DNA of 64,000 nucleotides, from contig JAFTRQ010000133.1 of NCBI GenBank assembly GCA_017462125.1, positions 22,361-86,360 on the forward strand, written 5' to 3'. Positions within the stretch are counted from its first letter, which is position 1. Each line of letters begins with the position of its first letter. The notes beneath the pieces are model-generated. The model did no database searches. It was not told the origin of the DNA and was given only the letters and a program-made list of their open reading frames with translations. Source of the stretch: Clostridia bacterium (GTDB taxonomy: Bacteria > Bacillota_A > Clostridia > Oscillospirales > CAG-272). Positions 34,446 to 42,600 of the stretch are shown here, in pieces. The position numbers and the translations under genes were made by a program.

Positions 34446-37400
34446 TTATTGCTCTTCGCTTGTAGAAATTACGATGCATCCCATACTCTGGGCATGGATA
34501 GTGAGATTGATCTCGGCGTACCCGTCGCGGATCTCCACCTTGAGGGGCTCGTCGTTCCAAGCATCGTAATATTTCGCGCCCTCTGTGTGTTTCACACGCA
34601 GAATTTTGCCGCGATAGGTGGTGTAGGCGCGGTTATAGACCGTATAGACCTCGCGACCCTTGCCGGGAAAGCGATTTGCGCAGATGGCGGGGGAGAGGGT
34701 GTCGATCATGGTCTCGGGAGTGTCCGATGAGAAGCAATCTGCGTATTTTTTCTTTAATCCGAACGCCTTGCAGATGAATTCGTGTCCCGCCGATTCCTCA
34801 AGATCCCAAAGGGAATCGTAGATCGCCTCGCCGTTGAAGAAGGTGAACTTTTGGGGATGCCAGGAGAGGTTTCGCATCGCCATGGGCAGATTCAGCTGCA
34901 CGATCTTTGGAAATGCGAAGCGGTAGATATCGGTCAGTACACGGCTGTAACTATCGTCACCGTCATTTGCTTGCCAAGCTGTTTCGATCATATCCACCAC
35001 CGTGTCGATGATCGAATAGGAAATGTTACAGTCGATGTATCTTGCGTTAACGTCCACAGCCGCGTATTCGCCGTAAAGCACCACGTCATGGGGCATTACG
35101 TCTTTCAGGCGCGAGATGAAGTTGCGGTCGGTCTTCAACAGATTCGACGGCACCTCGTGTGCGTGATGCTTTCCGTAGCAACGGTTTTCAATACGCAGGC
35201 TGAACTCGTCCACGTAAAGGATCGGAACCTTCAATTCGGAGTAAACGCGAGGATACATCTGAATGGCAAATTCGCGCCAATCATCACTTGCGTGGCACAT
35301 ACGGAAGCTGTCGTCATGGATGCTGATGTTTTTGCCTCTTGCGGTCTCCACCATGAGATGCTTGAATTTTTCAAATTGCGGATAGAAGCTTGTCAGAAGA
35401 GTGGGGTGGAGATAGACCGAGGAGTAAACGCCCTTTTTCTCCATAAATTCGTGGAGCGCCGAGCGGAGATTTTCAAGTCCGCCGTAGTCGTCGTACTCGC
35501 TTTGACCGTAGTTGCCCCATTTTTGTGTAAATCTGCCGTCCGCCTTGAAGCGGTTTGCCCACGCCCACATATGGAGAATATCTGGGTAGTAGCCAGAGAT
35601 CTCCTTCTGCTCCTCAAGGATGTCGAGATAGTTGAATTTATCCTTGTCCTTTTCGTACCAGATAGGGAATCTGCAGAATTCCTCGCTCTCAAAGAAATCG
35701 GTTATTTCGGCAAGCAACCAGAAGCACTCTCTGTACCATTGCTTGTCCTGACAGTGATAGGGCTCATACCAGCTGTCGAGCCACTTTTTATAAATGCTGA
35801 AGGACTTGCGCCAATCTCCCTCGTGGGCGGTCAGCAGGGTGGGGGAGCAAATAAGGCTCTCGCCCGCGCCTATCTCGCCGTACATCTCGGGATACTCCAC
35901 GTAAAGCTCGATGCGGTCATTCTTTTCAAGAGCGTATTTGCGGACCACAAGCTCACGCTCACGGGTGGTCAGAGCAAGACCGCCCTGTTGCGCCTTGCTG
36001 TAGATATCCATAAACTGCATCGGGAAGGAGGGAGCGGATTCTTCATAAATATATATCGTTCCGTTGCTGTCCACGTTCTGATATTTGGGAACAAAATACC
36101 AGCTGTCATCACGGTCAGCGAATTCCGCGCCCGATATGTAGGGAAAGACGATGCCTTGCTTCAAGGGCTTGTCGGTGGGATTGTGAACGTTGAGATTCCA
36201 AAGAATATCATGCTCGCCCTCAAAGGTGGCTGTTAGTTCAAATATCAAGTCCTCTGCTCGCAGCTTTACCGTTGCCCCGGTCTCGGTGACCTGACAACTT
36301 TCGGCTTCGAAGGGAGATCGCATTTCGTTGCCATGTCTTATTTTTACGATCGAATCGGGCTTGAAGGTGAACTCGGGGGTGTATGCGTTCTCAAATCGGT
36401 CGAGATAAAGCCCCTTTGTGAGGTCGAAGCTCATAAGGATCGCGCCGTTTTTCAAAGTCAGGCGGTGGTCTTCAAGGGTGATCTGCTTTTCGCTGTCGAT
36501 CTTATGCTTCACCTTTTCGGGAAGAGAGGGGATCAACAATTCAGGGAAGAGGCGGTCACAGGTTTCATTGACCGTCAATGCGACGAGAGACAGATCGTTG
36601 TCAAGGTGTCTGTTGCGGAAGATGACCTTTTCCACAGCACTTCCGTTGGCGGGGATCGCATAAAGCGACAGGTCGCCGCACATTGCGTGCCTGCCACAGC
36701 TCAGATTCATCGGAAGGGAGAGGTCGCGTCTGCCGTCGGTGTAGACCGTCTCCACGGCGAAGTCTTCTACGTCGTCAAGCAACAGCGGCATCGTGACCTC
36801 GTTTCCGTATGAGCCGAGAATCGTGGTCTGGGTTGCGAAGCCGCAACGCTGGTATCTTCTGCCACCGATAGCCATCAGAAAGAAGATCTCGCTGATCTTT
36901 TTGCCGCCAAGCTCGATCACCGTTTCGCCGTCACGGCTGACGGGTCGGCAAAGCCGCCTTTTTGCCTTTACACCGAAATTCTCGATGATCTCGTCGTTTT
37001 CGGCGGGTGGAGGGGGAGGCGCGATACAGTTTCGTTCACTTTGAGAAATCTGAAACGGAATATTGCGCAGATTGACGCGCTCGCTTGTAAAGAATCTGCC
37101 GCCGCCAAGGCGCACGTCGTAATCCTTTACGCGAAGGGTGCTGTTGAAGTGCTTTGAAATATCCACCGTCGAAAAATCTCTTGCGCTCTCGGTAACGTCA
37201 CCGGCACAGTAGACGGGAAGCTCGTTCTCGGAGCAGGTATAGAGATTATGTAAGGTAAAATCGATGCGCTTGCGCTTTCCTTGACAGAAGGTGAAGCGAA
37301 TGCTTTCGTAGTCACCCTCGGGCATCTTGACTGCCACGGTGTAGCGTCTGCCGTCGCACAGCAGGTCATCGCAGGTGATAAGCGGAACCTTTTCACCGTT

Positions 37401-37628
37401 CTTGCCCAATGCGTTGATGCAGGGATGTCGGTGAATCGAGGGGCGGCGCCATCCCATGGTGCTGTATTCCATCACGAAATAGCCCTGCGACGCAAATTCT
37501 CCCTCTGCCAAAAGTGAATAGTCGGGCTTGTGAGGCGGCATTGTGACCGTAAAGGTCAGCGCGCCTGCCTCGCTTTGTGCCACGTGTCCGCTATCGGATG
37601 TGTAGCGTAAGGATAAAAGGTCTTTCAT
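34446..37628 (-). CDS. Large putative glycoside hydrolase (DUF6259-like), 1060 residues
   Basis: A cytoplasmic 1060-residue protein. The N-terminal ~550 residues are beta-rich, including a galactose-mutarotase-like sandwich (AEDLIFELTATFEGEHDILWNLNVHNPT). A TIM barrel follows (about 600-930) with DWRKSFSIYKKWLDSWYEP, GYYPDILHMWAWANRF, VPILYVDEFSLR (likely catalytic acids) and VVLYGEYAAVD. The C-terminal ~100 residues are a small beta-sandwich. This order matches the DUF6259 group as I remember it; the enzymatic activity is not established. It is the first gene behind the promoter at 37710-37737. Confidence 0.72.
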   Translation of the reverse strand: MKDLLSLRYTSDSGHVAQSEAGALTFTVTMPPHKPDYSLLAEGEFASQGYFVMEYSTMGWRRPSIHRHPCINALGKNGEKVPLITCDDLLCDGRRYTVAVKMPEGDYESIRFTFCQGKRKRIDFTLHNLYTCSENELPVYCAGDVTESARDFSTVDISKHFNSTLRVKDYDVRLGGGRFFTSERVNLRNIPFQISQSERNCIAPPPPPAENDEIIENFGVKAKRRLCRPVSRDGETVIELGGKKISEIFFLMAIGGRRYQRCGFATQTTILGSYGNEVTMPLLLDDVEDFAVETVYTDGRRDLSLPMNLSCGRHAMCGDLSLYAIPANGSAVEKVIFRNRHLDNDLSLVALTVNETCDRLFPELLIPSLPEKVKHKIDSEKQITLEDHRLTLKNGAILMSFDLTKGLYLDRFENAYTPEFTFKPDSIVKIRHGNEMRSPFEAESCQVTETGATVKLRAEDLIFELTATFEGEHDILWNLNVHNPTDKPLKQGIVFPYISGAEFADRDDSWYFVPKYQNVDSNGTIYIYEESAPSFPMQFMDIYSKAQQGGLALTTRERELVVRKYALEKNDRIELYVEYPEMYGEIGAGESLICSPTLLTAHEGDWRKSFSIYKKWLDSWYEPYHCQDKQWYRECFWLLAEITDFFESEEFCRFPIWYEKDKDKFNYLDILEEQKEISGYYPDILHMWAWANRFKADGRFTQKWGNYGQSEYDDYGGLENLRSALHEFMEKKGVYSSVYLHPTLLTSFYPQFEKFKHLMVETARGKNISIHDDSFRMCHASDDWREFAIQMYPRVYSELKVPILYVDEFSLRIENRCYGKHHAHEVPSNLLKTDRNFISRLKDVMPHDVVLYGEYAAVDVNARYIDCNISYSIIDTVVDMIETAWQANDGDDSYSRVLTDIYRFAFPKIVQLNLPMAMRNLSWHPQKFTFFNGEAIYDSLWDLEESAGHEFICKAFGLKKKYADCFSSDTPETMIDTLSPAICANRFPGKGREVYTVYNRAYTTYRGKILRVKHTEGAKYYDAWNDEPLKVEIRDGYAEINLTIHAQSMGCIVISTSEEQ

Positions 37629-37709
37629 ACAGTAGATTCCTTTCTTGTGTGCATTTGCGAGTTTTGTAGGTTTTAAATAAATAAATGTAGAAAAACCGAT
37701 TCTGGTTTT

Positions 37710-37737
37710 ATTATAGCAAAGTAATTATTTTTTGCAA
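37710..37737 (-). promoter_or_regulatory. Promoter of the leftward glycan operon
   Basis: On the minus strand, TTGCAA (37732-37737) and TATAAT (37710-37715) are 16 bp apart. It lies back-to-back with the promoter of the AraC gene at 37813, so one regulator can control both. Confidence 0.7.
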
Positions 37738-37759
37738 ATTGCTAATTTTATTAAAAGTA

Positions 37760-37788
37760 TTGCATTTTCTACTTTTATATGTTATACT
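37760..37788 (+). promoter_or_regulatory. Promoter of the AraC-anSME-sulfatase unit
   Basis: TTGCAT (37760-37765) and TATACT (37783-37788) have a 17-bp spacer, followed 24 bp later by ATG 37813 with GGGGAGGTGA as ribosome binding site. Confidence 0.7.
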
Positions 37789-37812
37789 GTATGAAAACGG
37801 GGAGGTGAGAGT

Positions 37813-38643
37813 ATGATTCGATACACGAATTTGGATGCGAACGCACAAAATATGATAAATTGCGGCCACAGCGTGCAGGAAAAGCCGTTGGATAATGTTT
37901 GGCAGTATGACAGGCATTTTCACGAGAGCTGTGAGATCCTTTTGCTGATCAAGGGTGACGTGCATTACAGCGTAGACGGTAACAGCTATGCCCTTAAGCC
38001 TTACGATATCGTTCTGATCCCTCCGTCCACGTATCATTTTGCCATCCCGATGTCAAACGAGGATTATGAAAACTACGTGATCAATATAAAGCCCCCGTTT
38101 GTAGGCAATAAGCGGCTTCAAAGCCTTTTTTCGCCACCCTATATCATCAACATCTCGGGCGACAGTATGCTTCGCAGAATGTTTTCGTTGCTTGACTTTT
38201 ATTTTGAAAACTTTTCGGAGGCAGACTTCAAGGAGGCCAGCGAGCATCTGATCGGCGAGATTCTGATATGCCTCTCTTACAAGCAAAAGGAAGAGGCGGA
38301 TATAAATCTTGCGTCGGGTGCAAATCTGCTGATCAGCAGGATCACGGCGTATATTTCCGATAACCTTGACAAAGAACTGAATGCCGACGTTATCGCAAAG
38401 CATATGAATTTTTCGCGCTCGTACGTGCAGAATCTCTTTTCCGAGGTAATGGGTATCGGACTGAAGCAGTACGTCAATCAGAAAAAGATCTACGCAGCCC
38501 ATGCCGATATTCAGAACGGTCTCTCGCCCAACGAGGCGGCGCGAAAATACTGCTTTGAGGATTATTCGAGCTTTTTCCGTCAGTATAAAAAGATTCTGGG
38601 CGTTTCCCCAAAGGACGGAAGAGGACAGGGCTCGGGGCTTTGA
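37813..38643 (+). CDS. AraC-family transcriptional regulator (2)
   Basis: A 276-residue regulator. The cupin sensor has HFHESCEILLLIKGDVHYSVDG (His-rich, about 35-55) and DIVLIPPSTYHFAIP. The double helix-turn-helix lies at about 175-270 (LNADVIAKHMNFSRSYVQNLF, SPNEAARKYCFEDYSSFFRQYKK). GGGGAGG precedes the ATG. It is divergent from the 37628-28823 operon and upstream of the sulfatase pair, so it may regulate both. It ends with a Gly/Arg-rich tail. Confidence 0.88.
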   Translation: MIRYTNLDANAQNMINCGHSVQEKPLDNVWQYDRHFHESCEILLLIKGDVHYSVDGNSYALKPYDIVLIPPSTYHFAIPMSNEDYENYVINIKPPFVGNKRLQSLFSPPYIINISGDSMLRRMFSLLDFYFENFSEADFKEASEHLIGEILICLSYKQKEEADINLASGANLLISRITAYISDNLDKELNADVIAKHMNFSRSYVQNLFSEVMGIGLKQYVNQKKIYAAHADIQNGLSPNEAARKYCFEDYSSFFRQYKKILGVSPKDGRGQGSGL

Positions 38644-38721
38644 GCCTTATAATTCGTTGCGGATAAAGCAGTTAGCGTGACGCTTATTCAAACCGATTGG
38701 TATTTAGCCGCTTCACGCGCA

Positions 38722-38783
38722 ATTTTTGCCCGCTCGGCAAAAATCGGTTATTATATGCGCCGCCGTAAGGCGGCAGAATGGAG
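38722..38783 (+). promoter_or_regulatory. Hairpin-SD leader repeat, copy A
   Basis: Upstream hairpin ATTTTTGCC-CGCTC-GGCAAAAAT (38722-38744), then GTTATTATATGC, then GCCGCC-GTAA-GGCGGC (38759-38774) and AGAATGGAG. GGAG (38780-38783) is 5 bases before ATG 38789. The same arrangement precedes the genes at 42601 and 57109. The hairpin sits directly 5' of the Shine-Dalgarno and could modulate ribosome access. Confidence 0.65.
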
Positions 38784-38788
38784 ATCAT

Positions 38789-39907
38789 ATGCCCCCTTTG
38801 AATATACTGATCAAGCCGGCATCGTCGCTTTGCAATATGCGTTGCAAATATTGCTTTTACAAGGACGTGTCGGAGAGCAGAGAGCATCGCTCAATGGGCG
38901 TGATGAGCCTTGACACGCTTGAGACGGTTGTTAAGCGTACCTTTGAATACGCCACCGATTTCGTAGGCTTTGCCTTTCAGGGCGGTGAGCCAACGTTGGT
39001 TGGACTCGACTTCTACAGAGAGCTGATCCTGCTTCAGCGCAAATATAATACGAAAAGGATCAAGATTACCAATTCCATACAGACCAACGGATATATCATC
39101 GACGGCGAATGGGCTCGGTTCTTTGCCGAAAACGGATTTTTGGTGGGTCTTTCCACGGATGGCACCAAGGAAGCCCACGATTCGCTCCGTGTGGATGGGG
39201 ACGGTAAGGGCACCTTTGACCGCGTTGTAAAGGCGGCTGAAATTTTGCAGAAACACGGCGCGGAGTTCAATATCCTCTGCGTGGTGAACAATTTTGTGGC
39301 AAGACATCCCAAAAAGGTCTACGATCAATTAAAAAAGTACAAATACATTCAGTTTATCGCCTGTCTTGATTCCCTTGAGGGTGAAAAAACCGAATTTTCA
39401 CTGTCGGAGGAGCGCTACGCAAGCTTTCTTGTGCAGACCTTTGCTCTTTATTACGCCGATTTTATGAGCGGAAAATACGTCAGCATCCGCAATTTTGACA
39501 ATTATATCAGCATCCTGTTGGGCAGACCTCCCGAAAGCTGTGCTATGAACGGCTTCTGCACCTGCTATTGCGTTGTGGAGGGTGACGGCAGCGTTTACCC
39601 CTGCGATTTTTACGTGCTGGATCGGTGGAGGCTTGGTAACGTGCGCGAAAACGGATTTGGCGAAATGATCGCCTCGGAAACGGCGAAAAAATTCGTGGAG
39701 AAGTCCTTTTTTGTCCGTGAGGAATGTAAGAATTGCCGATATTATAAGCTTTGCCGCGGCGGATGCAGGCGGGAAAGAGAGCCGTTTGAGGATGGGTTGC
39801 CCTCCTTGAACAAGCATTGCGCGGCATACAAGGCACTTTTCGATGCCTGTCTTGAGCCGATGCTTGAGATGGCAAGAAGGATCGGAGCGGGATATGCTCC
39901 GCGTTGA
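38789..39907 (+). CDS. Anaerobic sulfatase-maturing enzyme (radical SAM, SPASM)
   Basis: A 372-residue radical S-adenosylmethionine enzyme that converts the active-site Cys of sulfatases to formylglycine. The radical SAM motif CxxxCxxC is at C15, C19 and C22. FAFQGGEPTL follows, and the C-terminal SPASM region has CxxxxCxCYC, YPCDFY and CKNCRYYKLCRGGC for two auxiliary iron-sulfur clusters. The start at 38789 follows GGAG of the leader repeat; upstream in-frame codons lie inside the hairpins. It lies 13 bp before a Cys-type sulfatase, its obvious client. It implies an anaerobic lifestyle. Confidence 0.93.
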   Translation: MPPLNILIKPASSLCNMRCKYCFYKDVSESREHRSMGVMSLDTLETVVKRTFEYATDFVGFAFQGGEPTLVGLDFYRELILLQRKYNTKRIKITNSIQTNGYIIDGEWARFFAENGFLVGLSTDGTKEAHDSLRVDGDGKGTFDRVVKAAEILQKHGAEFNILCVVNNFVARHPKKVYDQLKKYKYIQFIACLDSLEGEKTEFSLSEERYASFLVQTFALYYADFMSGKYVSIRNFDNYISILLGRPPESCAMNGFCTCYCVVEGDGSVYPCDFYVLDRWRLGNVRENGFGEMIASETAKKFVEKSFFVREECKNCRYYKLCRGGCRREREPFEDGLPSLNKHCAAYKALFDACLEPMLEMARRIGAGYAPR

Positions 39908-39920
39908 GAAAGGAAAGCTT

Positions 39921-41297
39921 ATGAGACCAAATATTTTGTTTATCAGCTGTGACCAACAGAGATGGGATTGCCTCGGATTTAACGGCGTCTATCCTGTAAA
40001 AACTCCAAACATCGACCGTTTGGCGAATGAGGGCATCAGCTTTGACCACAGCTTCACGCCGCTTCCCACCTGCTGTCCCGCAAGACAGGCACTTCTGTGC
40101 GGCAAGAGACCCGAAAGATATGGAGCCTTGTGGAATTTTGACCAAGGCACACCTGTAGGCTCTGTCCCCGCCGATGCCTTCTCCTGGGCGAGATCGCTTT
40201 CCGAATGCGGATACCGAACGGGCTACGTGGGAAAATGGCACGTCAGCCCCACCCTGACCCCTCTTGATTTCGGCTATGAGGATTACGTCAGCGAAAGGGA
40301 ATTGCAGGCTTATCAAAGGGAAAATAACCCAACGCTCTCCTTCAAAAAGGGATTTTTCGGCGAGGTCAGCCCCTATCCTTACGAGGACAGCCCCACCCAC
40401 AGAAATGCCGCCCACGTTATCGAGCTTGTGGAAAAGTATGATGGCGAGCCTTGGCACATCAAAATGGACTTTGCGGAGCCACATCTGCCCTGCAGACCCA
40501 GCGAGCCCTTCGCTTCGATGTACGGGGAGGTACCAAAGTGGCGCGCATTTGACGACACCCTTGAGGGCAAGCCCTTTATTCAGCGACAGATGCGATACAA
40601 TTGGAACACGGCAGATATGTCGTGGGAGGAGATGCACGAGACCGCAAGGCTTTATTACGGCTACATCAGCCAGATAGACGATGCCATCGGCAGGGTGCTT
40701 GACCATCTTGAAAAGAAGGGAATTCTTGACAATACCGTCATCATCTACACCGCCGACCACGGAGACCTTTGCGGTGAGCGGCGGATGATGGATAAGCATT
40801 ACGTAATGTATGACGAGGTGGTGCGCGTGCCGCTGGTCATTCGCTATCCCGCGTTGATCGAAAAGGGGATCAGAAGCCAAGCCTTCGTCACCAATATGCT
40901 TGACCTTGTGCCCACCGTGCTGACTCTTGCGGGCGCTCCCGTGCCCGATGATCTTGACGGCATCAGCCTGATGCCCTACCTTTGCGGTGAGCAGACAGAG
41001 AGCATCCGTAAATACGCTATGGTGACCTATAACGGTCAACAGTTCGGGCTCTATACTCAGCGAATGATCCGCAACGAAAAATATAAATACGTGTGGAATC
41101 CCACAGATATGGACGAGCTTTACGATATGGAAAACGACCCCGCCGAGCTTGTCAATCTTGCCCTCTGCCAGGAGTATGGCGACGTATTAAAGACACTCCG
41201 CGCCGATCTGCTCAGAGAGCTTGACGCGGTGCAGGATTGCACCGTGAAGAGCAAGTGGATGCGAGATCAGCTTCAGTATAACCGAAAATGTTCGTAA
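39921..41297 (+). CDS. Type I sulfatase (Cys-type, formylglycine-dependent)
   Basis: A 458-residue sulfatase that removes sulfate esters from glycans. The start MRPNILFISCDQQRWD supplies metal ligands. The formylglycine motif CxPxR is C51-C-P53-A-R55, with C51 the modified residue, followed by ALLCGK. DHGDLCGE (about 297) supplies further metal residues. No signal peptide, so it would act on imported, sulfated oligosaccharides. GAAAGGAAAG lies upstream of ATG 39921. Pairing with the maturase is typical. The sulfated sugar cannot be named; with the surrounding rhamnosidases a sulfated rhamnan-type glycan is possible but unproven. Confidence 0.93.
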   Translation: MRPNILFISCDQQRWDCLGFNGVYPVKTPNIDRLANEGISFDHSFTPLPTCCPARQALLCGKRPERYGALWNFDQGTPVGSVPADAFSWARSLSECGYRTGYVGKWHVSPTLTPLDFGYEDYVSERELQAYQRENNPTLSFKKGFFGEVSPYPYEDSPTHRNAAHVIELVEKYDGEPWHIKMDFAEPHLPCRPSEPFASMYGEVPKWRAFDDTLEGKPFIQRQMRYNWNTADMSWEEMHETARLYYGYISQIDDAIGRVLDHLEKKGILDNTVIIYTADHGDLCGERRMMDKHYVMYDEVVRVPLVIRYPALIEKGIRSQAFVTNMLDLVPTVLTLAGAPVPDDLDGISLMPYLCGEQTESIRKYAMVTYNGQQFGLYTQRMIRNEKYKYVWNPTDMDELYDMENDPAELVNLALCQEYGDVLKTLRADLLRELDAVQDCTVKSKWMRDQLQYNRKCS

Positions 41298-41373
41298 ATG
41301 ATGAATGAAGCTGTCATACACAGCGCAGAACGGAAGGCACTTTCAAAAGCAAAGATGAAATAAAACGAAAAAG

Positions 41374-41418
41374 CAAGAAATCCCAAGGCACTTTCGATGA
41401 GTACCTTGGGATTTCTTG
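41374..41418. terminator. Bidirectional terminator (repeat-family copy 2)
   Basis: A 15-bp stem (41374-41388 with 41404-41418) capped by CACTTTCGATGAGTA. It nearly matches the terminator at 16545-16579, including the TTTCGATGAGT core. It lies between the convergent sulfatase and AraC genes. Confidence 0.8.
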
Positions 41419-41444
41419 TAATTGACCGCAGATATCAGGATCGA

Positions 41445-42320
41445 TCAAAGAGCCGATATGCCGCTGTTCATTTTTCTGTATTCGAGCGGGGAGCATCCCA
41501 TATAACGCTTGAAATAACCCGAAAAATAGTAGATGTCGCAAAAGCCGCATTTTTCGGATATCTCGCCTATGGACATAGATGATCCGTTCAAAATTTCTGC
41601 CGCTCTCGATATTCTGACGTAGATAAGATATTTGTGCAACGGCATTCCCGTATATTTTTTGATCAACGCGCTGATGTAATTGGGGTGGAATCCGAATCTT
41701 TCGCCGATGGAAACGTTCGTAAGTGATAATGCGTAGTTTTCGTGGACGTAACGAACGATCTCGTCAAGCCGCTCCTGTCCCTCTGCAAATATTTGAGTTC
41801 GGCATATCCTGAGAACGTCAACGGTGAGCTTGCTGAGCATCCCGCTGATCCTCGTTTCATACATCATGACCTTTTGCGTGAATTCACGCTCGATATCAAC
41901 CAACCCTTCAAGCAATCGGAACGCTCCGCTGAGATATATCGGGGTATTCAGCTCGGCGGCATCTTGAAAGCTGACCCTCTCGACGATATCCTCGCAGTTG
42001 AAGCTGCTTTTATTGACGGGCGGAATTGGATTACACAAATACGAGTGATCCCATAAATAGTCGAAATTCAATATCAGATAAGTCACCTTATCCCTTGGCG
42101 GATAGATTTGATATTCCGTGCCGGCATTGAAAAGCAGCAGGTCTCCGCTTTTCATTTCATAGGTTTTTCCCGCGATGCCGATGCTTCCGGAGCCTGAAAA
42201 CGTATAGAATAATCTTGCATCATACGGGATCACTGCGGGAAGATCGGCATTTTCATCCAGCGTCATATATCTTGCATATCTGACGTATGGCTTTATATCC
42301 GAGATCAAATATTTCTTCAT
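41445..42320 (-). CDS. AraC-family transcriptional regulator (3)
   Basis: A 291-residue regulator with an N-terminal cupin (RLFYTFSGSGSIGIAGKTYEM, SGDLLLFNAGTEYQIYPP) and a C-terminal double helix-turn-helix (LTNVSIGERFGFHPNYISALIKK, SIGEISEKCGFCDIYYFSGYFKR). Start at ATG 42320 with GGAG seven bases upstream; an ATG four codons earlier is also possible. It is divergent from the isomerase/GH106-like pair, with TTTTACACA direct repeats between. Confidence 0.87.
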   Translation of the reverse strand: MKKYLISDIKPYVRYARYMTLDENADLPAVIPYDARLFYTFSGSGSIGIAGKTYEMKSGDLLLFNAGTEYQIYPPRDKVTYLILNFDYLWDHSYLCNPIPPVNKSSFNCEDIVERVSFQDAAELNTPIYLSGAFRLLEGLVDIEREFTQKVMMYETRISGMLSKLTVDVLRICRTQIFAEGQERLDEIVRYVHENYALSLTNVSIGERFGFHPNYISALIKKYTGMPLHKYLIYVRISRAAEILNGSSMSIGEISEKCGFCDIYYFSGYFKRYMGCSPLEYRKMNSGISAL

Positions 42321-42339
42321 TGCGCTCTCCATATCTTTA

Positions 42340-42413
42340 TTTTACACAAATAAAACTTGATTTTACACATTGATTATACACCCGGCCTTTGATAAAATCA
42401 AGATGTAAAATCA
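42340..42413 (+). promoter_or_regulatory. Promoter and AraC-type operator between regulator and isomerase gene
   Basis: -35 TTGATT (42370-42375) and -10 TAAAAT (42393-42398) are 17 bp apart. TTTTACACA occurs at 42340-42348 and 42361-42369, exactly 21 bp apart, the second copy touching the -35. An inverted copy (TGTAAAATCA, 42404-42413) follows the -10. Two direct half-sites two helical turns apart next to the -35 are the usual layout for AraC activators. Confidence 0.6.
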
Positions 42414-42517
42414 AAAATCAAGAAGTTTAGCGTGAAAGTTACTTCCCACTTACAGGTAATTCTACCGCAAGGCGGTGCAGTGAGCTCCACTGCTCGCCTG
42501 TGGCGTAATTCACGCGT

Positions 42518-42594
42518 GAATTTTGCCTGTATGGCAAAATTCATCGATTAATATTTGTGCCGCCACAGGGGTTCCCGTGAGCGGCGGAATGGAG
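42518..42594 (+). promoter_or_regulatory. Hairpin-SD leader repeat, copy B
   Basis: First hairpin GAATTTTGCC-TGTAT-GGCAAAATTC (42518-42542), then ATTAATATTTGT, then a GC-rich hairpin (42559-42563 with 42581-42585, plus a CAC/GTG inner stem) and GGAATGGAG. GGAG (42591-42594) lies 6 bases before ATG 42601. Compared with copy A the upstream stem has changed on both arms while pairing is kept. Confidence 0.65.
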
Positions 42595-42600
42595 AATGCT

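Noticed and set aside
33140..36236. Long plus-strand frames (430 and 484 codons) opposite the oxidoreductase and the 1060-residue protein
   Set aside because: Antisense shadows of recognised genes, without ribosome binding sites or protein motifs.
39543..41039. 498-codon frame antisense to the maturase and sulfatase genes
   Set aside because: The opposite strand encodes two well-defined enzymes with all catalytic motifs. The antisense frame is low-complexity in composition and has no start signals.
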